Source: Acinetobacter towneri DSM 14962 = CIP 107472
Lineage (GTDB): Bacteria; Pseudomonadota; Gammaproteobacteria; Pseudomonadales; Moraxellaceae
Direction: 5' to 3'
DNA: 64,000 nt
Assembly (NCBI RefSeq): GCF_000368785.1
Contig: NZ_KB849690.1
Coordinates: 660,252-724,251, forward strand
The first letter of the stretch is position 1. Each line of letters begins with the position of its first letter. The notes beneath the pieces were generated by a model. It saw only the letters and a program-made list of their open reading frames with translations, did no database searches and had not been told where the DNA came from. The position numbers and the translations under genes are program-made. Shown piece after piece: positions 29,651 to 38,185 of the stretch.

Positions 29651-30433
29651 ATGTGGATGTTAATCCTAGAAGGCTTGGCGATTGGTACTTTGCTGGGTTT
29701 AACTGGGGCAGGGGGCGGTATTCTTGCCGTTCCTGCACTTATGGCAAGTCAGGGCTGGACTGTGGCGCAGGCTGCACCTGTCGGTTTATTGGCAGTCACT
29801 TTGGCGGCTTTGGTTGGCACAGTTGAAGGCTTGTTCAAACGTATTGTGCGTTATCGTGCTGCATTGTGGATTGCCTTAATCAGTATTCCATCTGCACGTT
29901 ATGGGGTGCATTTGGCAGGTATTGTCCCGCCCATTTGGTTAACACTGGCGTTCAGTCTGGTCATGTTGATTGTGGCGTATCGTATTTTCTTTAATAAAGT
30001 CAACGACCAAGTTAATCCACCGTGTAAGGTAAACCAAAACACAGGACGCTTAATTTGGAATGTTAAAACGGCGTCTTTGCTTGGTGGTGTGGGTGTAATT
30101 GCAGGCTTATTGACGGGTTTGTTGGGTGTGGGCGGTGGTTTTATTATTGTGCCGTTATTGCGTAAATTTACCGATTTGGATATGCGCAGTATCGTCGCAA
30201 CCTCTTTGATGATTATTTTCCTGATTGGTGGCGTGAGTATTTCAGCACACGTTTTAGATGGCTTTCAGTACCCAATGGCAGTCACCATCACCTTTGTTCT
30301 GGCATGTATTGTCGGGATGTTACTTGGACGTACTTTGGTACATCGCATGAATAGCAATACTGTACAAAAGGTATTTGCTACGACAGTTATTGGTGTTGCG
30401 TTCTACCTCATTTATACAGCGATTATGGCTTAA
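29651..30433 (+). CDS. TauE/SafE family sulfite/sulfonate exporter
   Basis: A 260-residue inner-membrane protein with about eight hydrophobic segments and the two-fold repeated glycine motif of the family (TGAGGGILAVPAL near the start, GVGGGFIIVPLL in the second half). It probably exports the sulfite made by the neighbouring dioxygenase. It begins 44 bases after that gene, after GGGGGAAA, in the same operon. Confidence 0.87.
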   Translation: MWMLILEGLAIGTLLGLTGAGGGILAVPALMASQGWTVAQAAPVGLLAVTLAALVGTVEGLFKRIVRYRAALWIALISIPSARYGVHLAGIVPPIWLTLAFSLVMLIVAYRIFFNKVNDQVNPPCKVNQNTGRLIWNVKTASLLGGVGVIAGLLTGLLGVGGGFIIVPLLRKFTDLDMRSIVATSLMIIFLIGGVSISAHVLDGFQYPMAVTITFVLACIVGMLLGRTLVHRMNSNTVQKVFATTVIGVAFYLIYTAIMA

Positions 30434-30573
30434 GTCTAATATTTGGATACTATGTTTTTACTTTGAACTGCAGTATTGTGAATAGGTAACGTATTGTTAA
30501 GTGTAAGAAAAAGCACTAGACCTAGACCAAATTAAAGATTAGCTTAGTTGTATAAGATGACAAGGAGCCAAGA

Positions 30574-30891
30574 ATGAAAAAACATTTATTTTGTGTGGGT
30601 GTAGAGTTCCGTAAAGCATCCGATGAAACAGGCTCTTATGCGTATTTGACCGCATATTTAGGCGCAGATGACTTACATGAAGCGATTGATCGCGTTCAGA
30701 AACAACTGGAGCAAGAAGGCAATAAAGTATTGTTCGTTCGTGGTTGCTGGGTTGTCGATGCCGATTGTGATGATGGTTTCTGCCCAACTGAAGAAAGTAA
30801 TGCTGCCTCTAAAGCAGACCTACTGTTCAACGATGAAATCTATTATGGCAAATTGCAGCAATGGTCAATCAACAATGGCTATGAATACTGA
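30574..30891 (+). CDS. Hypothetical 105-residue protein
   Basis: I do not recognise the family. The protein is acidic and soluble with an alternating beta/alpha feel: FCVGVEFRKASDET, a helix DLHEAIDRVQKQLEQEG, VLFVRGCWVVDADCDDGFCP with three cysteines, then LFNDEIYYGKLQQW. AAGGAG sits about nine bases before the ATG, which supports translation. It has its own terminator. Confidence 0.7.
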   Translation: MKKHLFCVGVEFRKASDETGSYAYLTAYLGADDLHEAIDRVQKQLEQEGNKVLFVRGCWVVDADCDDGFCPTEESNAASKADLLFNDEIYYGKLQQWSINNGYEY

Positions 30892-30950
30892 GTAAAATGT
30901 TGGCTGAGTAAGATGCCGATGGGTTCAGTTTACTGACCTGTGAATATTTA

Positions 30951-30990
30951 AAAAACCGCGTTTGAATGATTCAAGCGCGGTTTTTTTATT
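30951..30990. terminator. Bidirectional terminator
   Basis: AAAAACCGCGTTTGAA and TTCAAGCGCGGTTTTTTT form a 15-bp stem with a single U-G pair and TGA loop between the 105-residue gene and the convergent zeta-toxin gene, overlapping the latter's stop. Confidence 0.88.
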
Positions 30991-31768
30991 CTTCATCAAC
31001 CAAATGAACAAGTACATATTTTTCAAACCAGATCGGAAACTCTCCTTTAAAATCTGGATTAATGATCAATGTATCTCCGTTAGTCACTTCACAGATATAA
31101 GAAGCCATATTCTTGGTCGCATTACTTGAGTTATCAAATAAATACGCTCGGTCGGATACTTCAATCGCATCAATCAACATGTGCATAGTGCGGAAATAGC
31201 GTTCACGGATTTTAATTTCTTCGACTGGATGACCACCATTTTTCACACGTTGTTTAACTCGGTCCACATTAATATCAGGGTCCTCAGTCGTCACAAAGTA
31301 TAAATAGGTACGATAGCCTTGCGTTTTAGCATCTCGCAAAAACTCGATTTTACTCTCATGAGACATTACGGTTTCAAATGTAAATCCAACCTTAAGCGTA
31401 AGTAACTCTTTACGGATGACATCAAGAATTCGGGCTGCGAGGTAGGAATCAATCGTGTTCCCGCTTAAGTCGATTAAGCTTCCATCAATCACAGGATCTA
31501 CTGAGAGGAGAGGACTTTTGCTTAGAGTACCATCTGCATTTTTTAGTGGTCGACTTGCTTGAGTAAGATAATCAACCAATATGTTTGCATTAATGCGTAT
31601 ATCAAATTGACTTAGATCAAGAATGGGTGTGGCTTTAAGATCGCGCTCAAGGTTGTCAGCATTCAAAAACAATTTAGATAAACGGCTATCTAAACCATTA
31701 ATCATCGTACTTTTGCCCGATCCATTTGGACCCGCAAACATTCTGATTCGAGGTGTTTTTGGCAACAT
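30986..31768 (-). CDS. Zeta toxin family P-loop kinase
   Basis: A 260-residue protein with Walker A FAGPNGSGKSTMI (about 12-24), a following LFLNADNLERDL (Asp expected to act as catalytic base), and TFETVMSHESKIEFL, matching the zeta-toxin/UDP-GlcNAc kinase-like family. Those toxins phosphorylate UDP-N-acetylglucosamine and stop cell-wall synthesis, though chromosomal members may have other substrates. It lies three bases after a small upstream gene, as a toxin-antitoxin pair would. Confidence 0.78.
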   Translation of the reverse strand: MLPKTPRIRMFAGPNGSGKSTMINGLDSRLSKLFLNADNLERDLKATPILDLSQFDIRINANILVDYLTQASRPLKNADGTLSKSPLLSVDPVIDGSLIDLSGNTIDSYLAARILDVIRKELLTLKVGFTFETVMSHESKIEFLRDAKTQGYRTYLYFVTTEDPDINVDRVKQRVKNGGHPVEEIKIRERYFRTMHMLIDAIEVSDRAYLFDNSSNATKNMASYICEVTNGDTLIINPDFKGEFPIWFEKYVLVHLVDEE

Positions 31769-31771
31769 AAA

Positions 31772-32029
31772 TTATTCTGCAGTAGCCTCTATGTTACGTT
31801 TTCTAATTTTAAAGGTTCTGCGACCATTAAACTGGCGGGCTAGATCAGGGTTCCGACCAGATAACTGTTTGATTAAAACTGGTTTGCCATTCGGGGTTTT
31901 GCTGACTAAGGCATCATTTTCCACATAAAGTACTCGATCACTGTGAGCTACTGCAATGAAGCGTTCACGCAAAACGTCAGCTGCAGCTGTAGCGATTTCA
32001 CTTTCATTGGTTCGGTTTCTAGTTGACAT
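31772..32029 (-). CDS. Small partner (putative antitoxin) of the zeta-type toxin
   Basis: An 85-residue basic protein I cannot place in a named antitoxin family. It starts MSTRNRTNESEIATAAADVL, has an Ala-rich helix, a central VLYVENDALVSKTPNGKPVLIK beta region and ends with a basic NGRRTFKIRKRNIE segment. AGAGG lies about eight bases before ATG 32029; an in-frame ATG ten codons earlier is less likely. No epsilon-type three-helix pattern is evident. Being small, upstream of and nearly touching the toxin gene makes an antitoxin role likely. Confidence 0.65.
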   Translation of the reverse strand: MSTRNRTNESEIATAAADVLRERFIAVAHSDRVLYVENDALVSKTPNGKPVLIKQLSGRNPDLARQFNGRRTFKIRKRNIEATAE

Positions 32030-32073
32030 ATCTAAAACCTCTAGGTGATTAAGTTTCATGGTTAGCGCGTCAA

Positions 32074-32139
32074 TTCTTGGATTAAGAATAAATTGCTCTA
32101 TTTAATCAATATATGCGTATTTTGATTAAATTCCAAGAA
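32074..32139. promoter_or_regulatory. Nested inverted repeats upstream of the toxin-antitoxin pair
   Basis: TTTAATCAA (32101-32109) and TTGATTAAA (32122-32130) form a perfect 9-bp dyad, flanked by TTCTTGGA (32074-32081) and TCCAAGAA (32132-32139). The position just upstream of the antitoxin start fits an autoregulatory operator. Confidence 0.5.
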
Positions 32140-32303
32140 CAGTATGAAGCTAGTAAGTATTATATTTTTGCATTTCTGATGCTATCAGAATACCACATCA
32201 ACCGTTTTTTAGCATTGTGTCGCATGTAACTTGAAATGCAGATATTTTATTGCTTTTGATATTGAGCTAAAACATCAGTTTCCAGCGCTGAAAACTTTAG
32301 AGC

Positions 32304-33011
32304 CTACTTAAAAGGACGTCCTTCGCCTTGTTCTTCATAAGTCACACCATCTCGAATGTGGTACAAGCGTTTAAAGGTAGGGATGATTTTATCGTCATGT
32401 GTGACTACAATAATTGCAGTTTGAAATTTTTCTGCCATTTCGTGTAATAAGCGAATCACGGTCATCGCGCGTACACTATCCAATGGTGCAGTGGGTTCAT
32501 CGGCTAAAATCACAGGCGGTTGATTAATCAAACCACGTGCAATGGCGACACGCTGTTGTTCACCACCAGACAATTGCCCAGGCATGGCATGTACCCGATG
32601 CTGCACATCGAGCGCCGTTAAAATTTCCAATGCGCGGGCGCGGGCAATGTCATTGGCTACGCCTGCTAACATCGGCAGCAGCGCTACATTATCCAAAACA
32701 TTTAAAAAAGGAATTAAGTACGGGGTTTGGAACATAAAACCAATTTTATCGCGGCGTAAGGCACTTAAGTCTTTGACTAACCAACGTTGGTCAAAAATCA
32801 CCTCATCGCCCAAAGTCATGCGTCCTTCGGTAGGATCAATCACTGCACCTAAACATTTGAGTAAGGTACTTTTGCCCGAACCTGAGGGGCCAATCAGCCC
32901 AACTACTTCACCGGGCGCAACCTGCATATTGACATCTTTTAAGGCATAAAAGGCATTGTCACCTTGTCCAAAACGCTTTTTTAAACCTTCAATTAAAATG
33001 CCGTGTGTCAT
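32304..33011 (-). CDS. ABC exporter ATP-binding subunit (LolD/MacB/DevA-like)
   Basis: A 235-residue ATPase with Walker A GPSGSGKST, signature LSGGEQQR, Walker B VILADEPTAPLD and the H-loop VTHDD. Start ATG 33011 is preceded by GGGGA and sits one base after the permease stop; an in-frame longer start would overlap the permease. It powers the adjacent FtsX-type permease. Confidence 0.92.
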   Translation of the reverse strand: MTHGILIEGLKKRFGQGDNAFYALKDVNMQVAPGEVVGLIGPSGSGKSTLLKCLGAVIDPTEGRMTLGDEVIFDQRWLVKDLSALRRDKIGFMFQTPYLIPFLNVLDNVALLPMLAGVANDIARARALEILTALDVQHRVHAMPGQLSGGEQQRVAIARGLINQPPVILADEPTAPLDSVRAMTVIRLLHEMAEKFQTAIIVVTHDDKIIPTFKRLYHIRDGVTYEEQGEGRPFK

Positions 33012-33012
33012 G

Positions 33013-34221
33013 TTATCCCCCAATTGCTTCGGCAGGGTCAACACGCAGTGCCATCCGAATTGCAACCAAACTGGCTAACATGCAAATCAGCATCACCGCA
33101 AAAAATCCGAAAATCGAATCTTGTGGAACCAATAAGACATATTTCGGGAAATATGGTGCTGCAAAAGTTGAACTGATTTTACCGACAGCAAATCCAATTA
33201 ATCCCAGCGCGAGTGCTTGTTGCAAGATCATCCAAGCGATTGTGCGATTGCGTGTGCCGATTAATTTTAAGACCGCAATTTCACGAATTTTGTCCATAGT
33301 CAGGGTATAAATAATAAATGCCACAATCGCGGCGCTGACCAAGGCCAAAATCACTAAAAACATGGCAATTTGTTTTGCGGATGTGGCAATCATTTTGCTG
33401 ATTAAAATGTGTTCCATCTGCGGGCGGGTATAGACTGTTAGTTGTTGCCAACGCTGAATATGTGCTGCTGTTTCTTCAGCTGAAGCACCTGCATTTAAAC
33501 GGACTAAAATAGCATTCACATAACGGTTGCTACTTTGTGCATTGAGTACGCTTTCAAGCAAGTCAGGATAAGCAGGGCGGTTATAAATTGGGTTTACTGC
33601 AATTCGTCTACGGTCTTGTAAAATGGCAGCATTGCCCTTTTGGAATTGCGCCTGTTGTGCATCTTTCAGCGGAATAAAAATCATCGGGTCACCACCCGAA
33701 GACACCATGCGTCGGGTTAAACCCACCACGGTAAAGGTGTTACGACGGATTTTAATACGATCACCCAACTTTAATCCCGTACTCATGTCGGCTACGGCTT
33801 CATAGTGCCCGCGGGTCAATTGACGTCCTGCCAATAAATGTGGCGGCCACCCCAAGTTATTCCACGCATGTTCACCTGTTTGAATCCCGACCACCATCGA
33901 GCGAATATCTTTATCTTGATGATGCACTTGCATGGTTAAATAAGTAATATTTGAAGCATGCGCCACCCCGGGCATATTCATCACGCTGCGATATAAATCA
34001 TCACGCACACTTGAAGGTTCTGCATAAGGGCCAAGTGTATCTTGCTGCACTACCCATAGGTCAGCACCACTGTTATTCAGCAGGGCTTTGGCATCATCTA
34101 CCATGCCGCGATACACGCCAGCCATAATTAAGGTCACACCAATCAGCAAGCCGAGTCCAAAGCCAGTAAATACAAATTTACCCCATGAATGGAAAATATC
34201 ACGACCTGCCAGACTAATCAT
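33013..34221 (-). CDS. ABC exporter permease, FtsX/DevC-like
   Basis: A 402-residue protein with one N-terminal transmembrane helix, a large periplasmic domain (about 45-270, including GADLWVVQQDT) and three C-terminal helices, the MacB/FtsX topology. The GADLWVVQ wording is typical of the DevC branch. It overlaps the adaptor gene by four bases (ATGA). The exported substrate is unknown. Confidence 0.87.
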   Translation of the reverse strand: MISLAGRDIFHSWGKFVFTGFGLGLLIGVTLIMAGVYRGMVDDAKALLNNSGADLWVVQQDTLGPYAEPSSVRDDLYRSVMNMPGVAHASNITYLTMQVHHQDKDIRSMVVGIQTGEHAWNNLGWPPHLLAGRQLTRGHYEAVADMSTGLKLGDRIKIRRNTFTVVGLTRRMVSSGGDPMIFIPLKDAQQAQFQKGNAAILQDRRRIAVNPIYNRPAYPDLLESVLNAQSSNRYVNAILVRLNAGASAEETAAHIQRWQQLTVYTRPQMEHILISKMIATSAKQIAMFLVILALVSAAIVAFIIYTLTMDKIREIAVLKLIGTRNRTIAWMILQQALALGLIGFAVGKISSTFAAPYFPKYVLLVPQDSIFGFFAVMLICMLASLVAIRMALRVDPAEAIGG

Positions 34222-35369
34222 TTAGCTGCTCCTGCAAGTTGCTTGACAACCCGTAAACGGTTTTTGGCATGTAGGGGTTTTTCACTATACAGCACCACTT
34301 GATCATTTTCGGATAAGCCTGCGAGCACTTGCACATCGCCCGCTAAATTTGAACGTCCTAATTGAACTTCAACAAATTGCGGCTTTTCGGCCACAACTTT
34401 CCACACGCCTACTTGGTTATTGATACGGTGAACTGCCGCATTGGGAATGGTTAAGCTGCGTGCCAATGGTGCGAGGCTGATGGTGACTTCTGCTAACTCA
34501 CCCAAAGGCGGAAGAGGCGTTGGAGGTTGATTAAAAACCACTTTAGCTAAAATTTCTTCGGTAATGGCATCGGCACGAGGTTCTACCCATAACACATGAC
34601 CTGCCAAAGCATTATTTTGCCGTGAACGTAAATGAATTTGAGCTGGTAAGTCAGCAGCTAAACCAATCGCACTGGATTGATCGAAACGGGCATTCATCCA
34701 AATGGAGTTAGGATCGACAATTTCTAGTACGGTTTGACCTGCTACCACCGTTGAACCCGGTTCTGCATAACGTGCAGTGACGACACCTGCAGCTGTGGCC
34801 ACTAAATTTAAATTATCACGCTGTGCTTGTAAGGTATTCAGGTCTGCACGTGCTTTATTGAGTTCTTGTTGCATCGCGCTGAGTGCCGCCGTTGCCAAAT
34901 CGAGCTCTTGTTGTTTAATGGCTAAAGATTCTTGGCTGGTGGCATTGATTTTAGCTAGTTGTTGATAACGATTGACTTGTTGCTGCGCAAAATTTTGACG
35001 GATTTGAGTGTCTTGTTGCTGAGCGGTAATTTTTTGGATTATCGCACGTTGAGCCAATAAACGATCTTCTAGATCGACAGGATCCATTTCGCCTAACAGT
35101 TGTTCTGCTTGTACGTTATCGCCAATATCTACTTTTAAGTTTTTTAAGCGACCTGCTGCAGTTGGGCCAATTTTATAATTATAACGCGCTTCAACGGTTG
35201 CTACGCCAAACAGGCTAGGTTGAATGGATTGATATTTGACTTGCGTGAGGGTGACGTTGACAGGGGCAAATGGGCCTGTGCGTAAGACCACGTAAATTAA
35301 CAATAAAACCAGAGCTACAATGACCACAATCACGGAAATAGTTCGCTTTCCTAAGGGAAATACCTGCAT
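34218..35369 (-). CDS. Periplasmic adaptor subunit (HlyD/MacA/DevB-like)
   Basis: A 383-residue membrane-fusion protein: N-terminal membrane anchor (about 11-29), a lipoyl-like half motif (AAGRLKNLKVDIGDNVQAEQ), a long coiled-coil hairpin rich in Gln (about 105-195), the second lipoyl half and a beta-barrel domain. It bridges the inner-membrane ABC pump to an outer-membrane channel; no channel gene is adjacent. It is the first gene of the three-gene leftward operon. Confidence 0.88.
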   Translation of the reverse strand: MQVFPLGKRTISVIVVIVALVLLLIYVVLRTGPFAPVNVTLTQVKYQSIQPSLFGVATVEARYNYKIGPTAAGRLKNLKVDIGDNVQAEQLLGEMDPVDLEDRLLAQRAIIQKITAQQQDTQIRQNFAQQQVNRYQQLAKINATSQESLAIKQQELDLATAALSAMQQELNKARADLNTLQAQRDNLNLVATAAGVVTARYAEPGSTVVAGQTVLEIVDPNSIWMNARFDQSSAIGLAADLPAQIHLRSRQNNALAGHVLWVEPRADAITEEILAKVVFNQPPTPLPPLGELAEVTISLAPLARSLTIPNAAVHRINNQVGVWKVVAEKPQFVEVQLGRSNLAGDVQVLAGLSENDQVVLYSEKPLHAKNRLRVVKQLAGAAK

Positions 35370-35554
35370 GTGTACTCCGCATAATTTTTTATCAATTAAG
35401 GATAATATAATCTATTTTGTTGTTGTGCGGGGGAGTTATTCGGTTTGGGGAGTGAAAGCGAAAAATGTTTGGAGATGAATAAACCGTCCAATAAAAAGGC
35501 TTAAATCCTAAAAGTGGATTTGAACCTGTATTGTGCAAAAGTGAGCAATCCTGA

Positions 35555-35797
35555 TCATTTTTCGTGAAGTTTTACCTCAATTTGATAGTCGTCTTGGGTC
35601 ACTTTAATTTTATGGTCTTTATATTTACGTTTGCTTGGCGAGAGTGCAGAGCTAGTCACTGCCTTATGGAAATCACTATCTGACATGAAAAAATAATAAG
35701 CCTTATAGCCCAATAATATTTTCTCAATTTTATTGCCTTTAGTCTGAGCATCACTGATCAATGAATTTAGATACTTTAAGCTGATGTTTGCTGACAT
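35555..35797 (-). CDS. Hypothetical 80-residue protein
   Basis: A small, lysine-rich soluble protein (MSANISLKYLNSLISDAQ..., ending YQIEVKLHEK) of no family I recognise. The body has a SDSDFHKAVTSSAL segment and a basic KRKYKDHKIKV stretch. AGGTTCAGGA lies just upstream of the ATG on the minus strand, which supports translation. It lies between the ABC exporter and ssrA, possibly an accessory remnant. Confidence 0.5.
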   Translation of the reverse strand: MSANISLKYLNSLISDAQTKGNKIEKILLGYKAYYFFMSDSDFHKAVTSSALSPSKRKYKDHKIKVTQDDYQIEVKLHEK

Positions 35798-35922
35798 TCC
35801 TGAACCTTAAAATATAAAGTTGAAATTTCTAAGAATTTATAAGCAACAAACATTACAAATTTATGACAAGGGTTGTTTGAGAGATGTACTTCGCTTCAGG
35901 TCATTATAGATCTAAAAGTTGT

Positions 35923-35970
35923 GGGTCAAATTGACGCAATTTTGACCCAATTTATTCAAATTTGGGTCAA
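35923..35970. repeat. Three GGGTCAA elements in palindromic array downstream of ssrA
   Basis: GGGTCAAATTG (35923-35933), its inverse CAATTTTGACCC (35937-35948) and a third GGGTCAATTTG (35964-35974) lie about 110-160 bases beyond the tmRNA 3' end. Such an array could be a protein-binding site or a remnant of an integration event at ssrA. Confidence 0.4.
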
Positions 35971-36005
35971 TTTGTTCTGGATAGCATTGGACGCAAAACC
36001 CATAG

Positions 36006-36041
36006 AAAAAGCCTTAAACACTGATGTTTAAGGCTTTTTTA
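36006..36041. terminator. Terminator downstream of ssrA
   Basis: A perfect 15-bp stem (AAAAAGCCTTAAACA / TGTTTAAGGCTTTTT) with a CTGA loop and flanking A/T runs on both strands; it would end the leftward tmRNA transcript. Confidence 0.88.
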
Positions 36042-36081
36042 GTCATATTTAGTTATGTAACTTCATATGAATTTAAGAATT

Positions 36082-36441
36082 TGGTGGAGGTGGCGGGAGT
36101 TGAACCCGCGTCCGCCAACACTACACTCGAGAATACTACATGCTTAGATATCGTCTATTGTTTTAACACTCTAAGACCCGACGAACAGGGTTCAAAGTGC
36201 GATCCTCTAAGTTTGGTATAAAGTCCCGAGGCTCAACTCTATACGGACTTGTGTGCGTGCGCTTCAGTCGGGTTCACTGACCACAAGTATTCAGTGAAGC
36301 GGACAAGCGGCCCTTAGGCAGCTAGAGCGTAAGATTCGTCGTTTGCGACTATTTTAATGCAAATTTGATTTACGAGAGAAAATGCGCTCTCGGCATGCAT
36401 CTATGAGCTTCATCATCAGCGTCGAAGCCAATAACACCCCC
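36082..36441 (-). ncRNA. ssrA: Transfer-messenger RNA (tmRNA)
   Basis: About 360 bases on the minus strand. The 5' end GGGGGUG pairs with CACCUCC ahead of the terminal CCA, forming the tRNA-like acceptor stem, and the T-arm GGGUUCAACUCCC is present. The tag frame (36346 to 36314) reads ANDESYALAA followed by UAA, starting at the GCA resume codon. tmRNA with SmpB rescues stalled ribosomes and marks nascent peptides for proteolysis. The 3' end is a frequent integration site for mobile elements, but no integrase or duplicated att sequence is visible here. Confidence 0.96.
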
Positions 36442-36571
36442 ATATCACAGCGCAATCATAGCATAGCTGGCAAAAATTACGATGTATTTTCTGCACAATT
36501 ACACATTTCGATGCGCTTAGTTACATAATTGCGCTAATATTTTATTTTTCAAGTCAAACACAATAAAAAAT

Positions 36572-38056
36572 ATGAGTTATTTACTAGCACTCGACCAAGG
36601 CACAACTTCTAGTCGTGCCATCATCTTTAATGAACACGGACAAGTTCAGGCAACGGCACAACGAGAAACCCATATCCAGACCCCATATTCAGGTTGGGTG
36701 GAACAAGATGCCCAAGAAATCTGGTCAAATCAAATTGCTGTGGTGCAACAGGCTCTGGCGACTGCAGGTATTTTGGCTAAAGACATTCACGCGATTGGCG
36801 TGACCAATCAACGTGAAACGACTGTAGTGTGGGATAAACGCACAGGCAAACCACTGGCACCTGCCATAATTTGGCAAGATCGTCGTGCGGCTGATTGGTG
36901 TCATCAGTTGATTCAAAATAACCAGATGCAATTGATTCAGGAAAAAACAGGTCTGCGTATAGATCCGTATTTTAGTGCAGGCAAACTGGTGTGGCTGCTT
37001 GAGCATGTCGATGGATTAAAAGCATTGGCACAGCAGGGGCATGTGGCTTTTGGCACCATCGACAGTTGGTTAATCTGGAATTTGACCCAAGGCGCAGAGC
37101 ATGTCATTGAAGCGAGTAATGCTTCAAGAACGATGTTGATGAATTTACATCACCAAACTTGGGATGAAGAATTGCTGGAATTATTTCAAATTCCCGCATC
37201 AGTTTTACCTAAAATTATTGCATCCGACAGCTATATTGCAGATACCGCAACGGGTTTATTGGGCGCGAATATCCCAATTACAGGTATTTTAGGCGATCAG
37301 CAGGCGGCGTTGTTTGGGCAATCGTGCTTTGAAGTTGGAACAGCAAAAAACACCTATGGTACAGGCTGTTTTATGTTGTTTAATACAGGCAATCAGGTGC
37401 AATTTAGCCAAAATAAGTTACTTACCACTTTGGCGTGGCAATGTCAAAATCAAACCCATTTTGCCCTTGAAGGCAGTGTTTTTATGGCAGGCGCGGTGGT
37501 GCAATGGCTGCGCGATGGTTTGGGTATTATCCAAAAAAGCAGCGATGTGGAACAACTTGCCAATAGTGTAACTTCTAGCGATGGTGTAGTGCTAGTTCCT
37601 GCATTTACAGGGCTTGGTGCGCCACATTGGGACAGTGAAGCGCGAGCCCTTTTATGTGGAATGTCACGTGGCACCAACAAGGCACATATTGCCCGTGCTG
37701 CCTTGGAATCCATTGCATTTCAGGTGTCGGATGTACTCACTGCGATGCAATCCGATTTAGATCATCCACTGAAAGAGCTTCGAGTCGATGGTGGTGCTAG
37801 TCAAAATGATATGTTGATGCAATTCCAAGCCGATATTTTAAATGTGCCTGTGTTACGTCCTAAAATGTTGGAATCAACCGCTTGGGGAGCAGCAGCTATG
37901 GCAGGTTTAAAGGCGGGTGTATTTTCTGACTTATCTGAAATTTCAGCATCTTGGCAGTTAGATCGGGTATTTGAACCTCAAATGAATGAGGCAGAGCGGG
38001 CTGAACATTTATCGCGTTGGCAACAAGCCTTAAAACGCGCCAAGTCAGATTTATAA
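36572..38056 (+). CDS. glpK: Glycerol kinase
   Basis: Phosphorylates glycerol to glycerol-3-phosphate. The 494-residue FGGY-family protein starts LLALDQGTTSSRAIIF, has GVTNQRETTVVWDKRTGKP, the WQDRRAADWC region, GILGDQQAALFGQ and the second FGGY signature GVVLVPAFTGLGAPHWD. All regions are intact. It stands alone: no glpF or glpD is adjacent. A terminator follows. Confidence 0.95.
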   Translation: MSYLLALDQGTTSSRAIIFNEHGQVQATAQRETHIQTPYSGWVEQDAQEIWSNQIAVVQQALATAGILAKDIHAIGVTNQRETTVVWDKRTGKPLAPAIIWQDRRAADWCHQLIQNNQMQLIQEKTGLRIDPYFSAGKLVWLLEHVDGLKALAQQGHVAFGTIDSWLIWNLTQGAEHVIEASNASRTMLMNLHHQTWDEELLELFQIPASVLPKIIASDSYIADTATGLLGANIPITGILGDQQAALFGQSCFEVGTAKNTYGTGCFMLFNTGNQVQFSQNKLLTTLAWQCQNQTHFALEGSVFMAGAVVQWLRDGLGIIQKSSDVEQLANSVTSSDGVVLVPAFTGLGAPHWDSEARALLCGMSRGTNKAHIARAALESIAFQVSDVLTAMQSDLDHPLKELRVDGGASQNDMLMQFQADILNVPVLRPKMLESTAWGAAAMAGLKAGVFSDLSEISASWQLDRVFEPQMNEAERAEHLSRWQQALKRAKSDL

Positions 38057-38103
38057 TTAGCGCTATTTCTAAACAATGATAAGTTGAAATGAATCTTTAA
38101 ACC

Positions 38104-38146
38104 ACAAGCCTCATCAGCAATGTTTATGAGGCTTGTAGTTGTTTTT
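38104..38146. terminator. Terminator between glpK and the monooxygenase gene
   Basis: ACAAGCCTCAT (38104-38114) pairs with ATGAGGCTTGT (38126-38136), followed by AGTTGTTTTT. Confidence 0.78.
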
Positions 38147-38185
38147 CCGTTACGGCAGGCCTGCTTTAATCTTTGAGATCACGCC

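Noticed and set aside
36024..36221. A 65-codon frame beginning MFKAFLVIFS and containing VEVAGVEPAS
   Set aside because: It is an antisense reading of the tmRNA 3' half and its terminator; this kind of peptide is a frequent misannotation over ssrA and tRNA ends.
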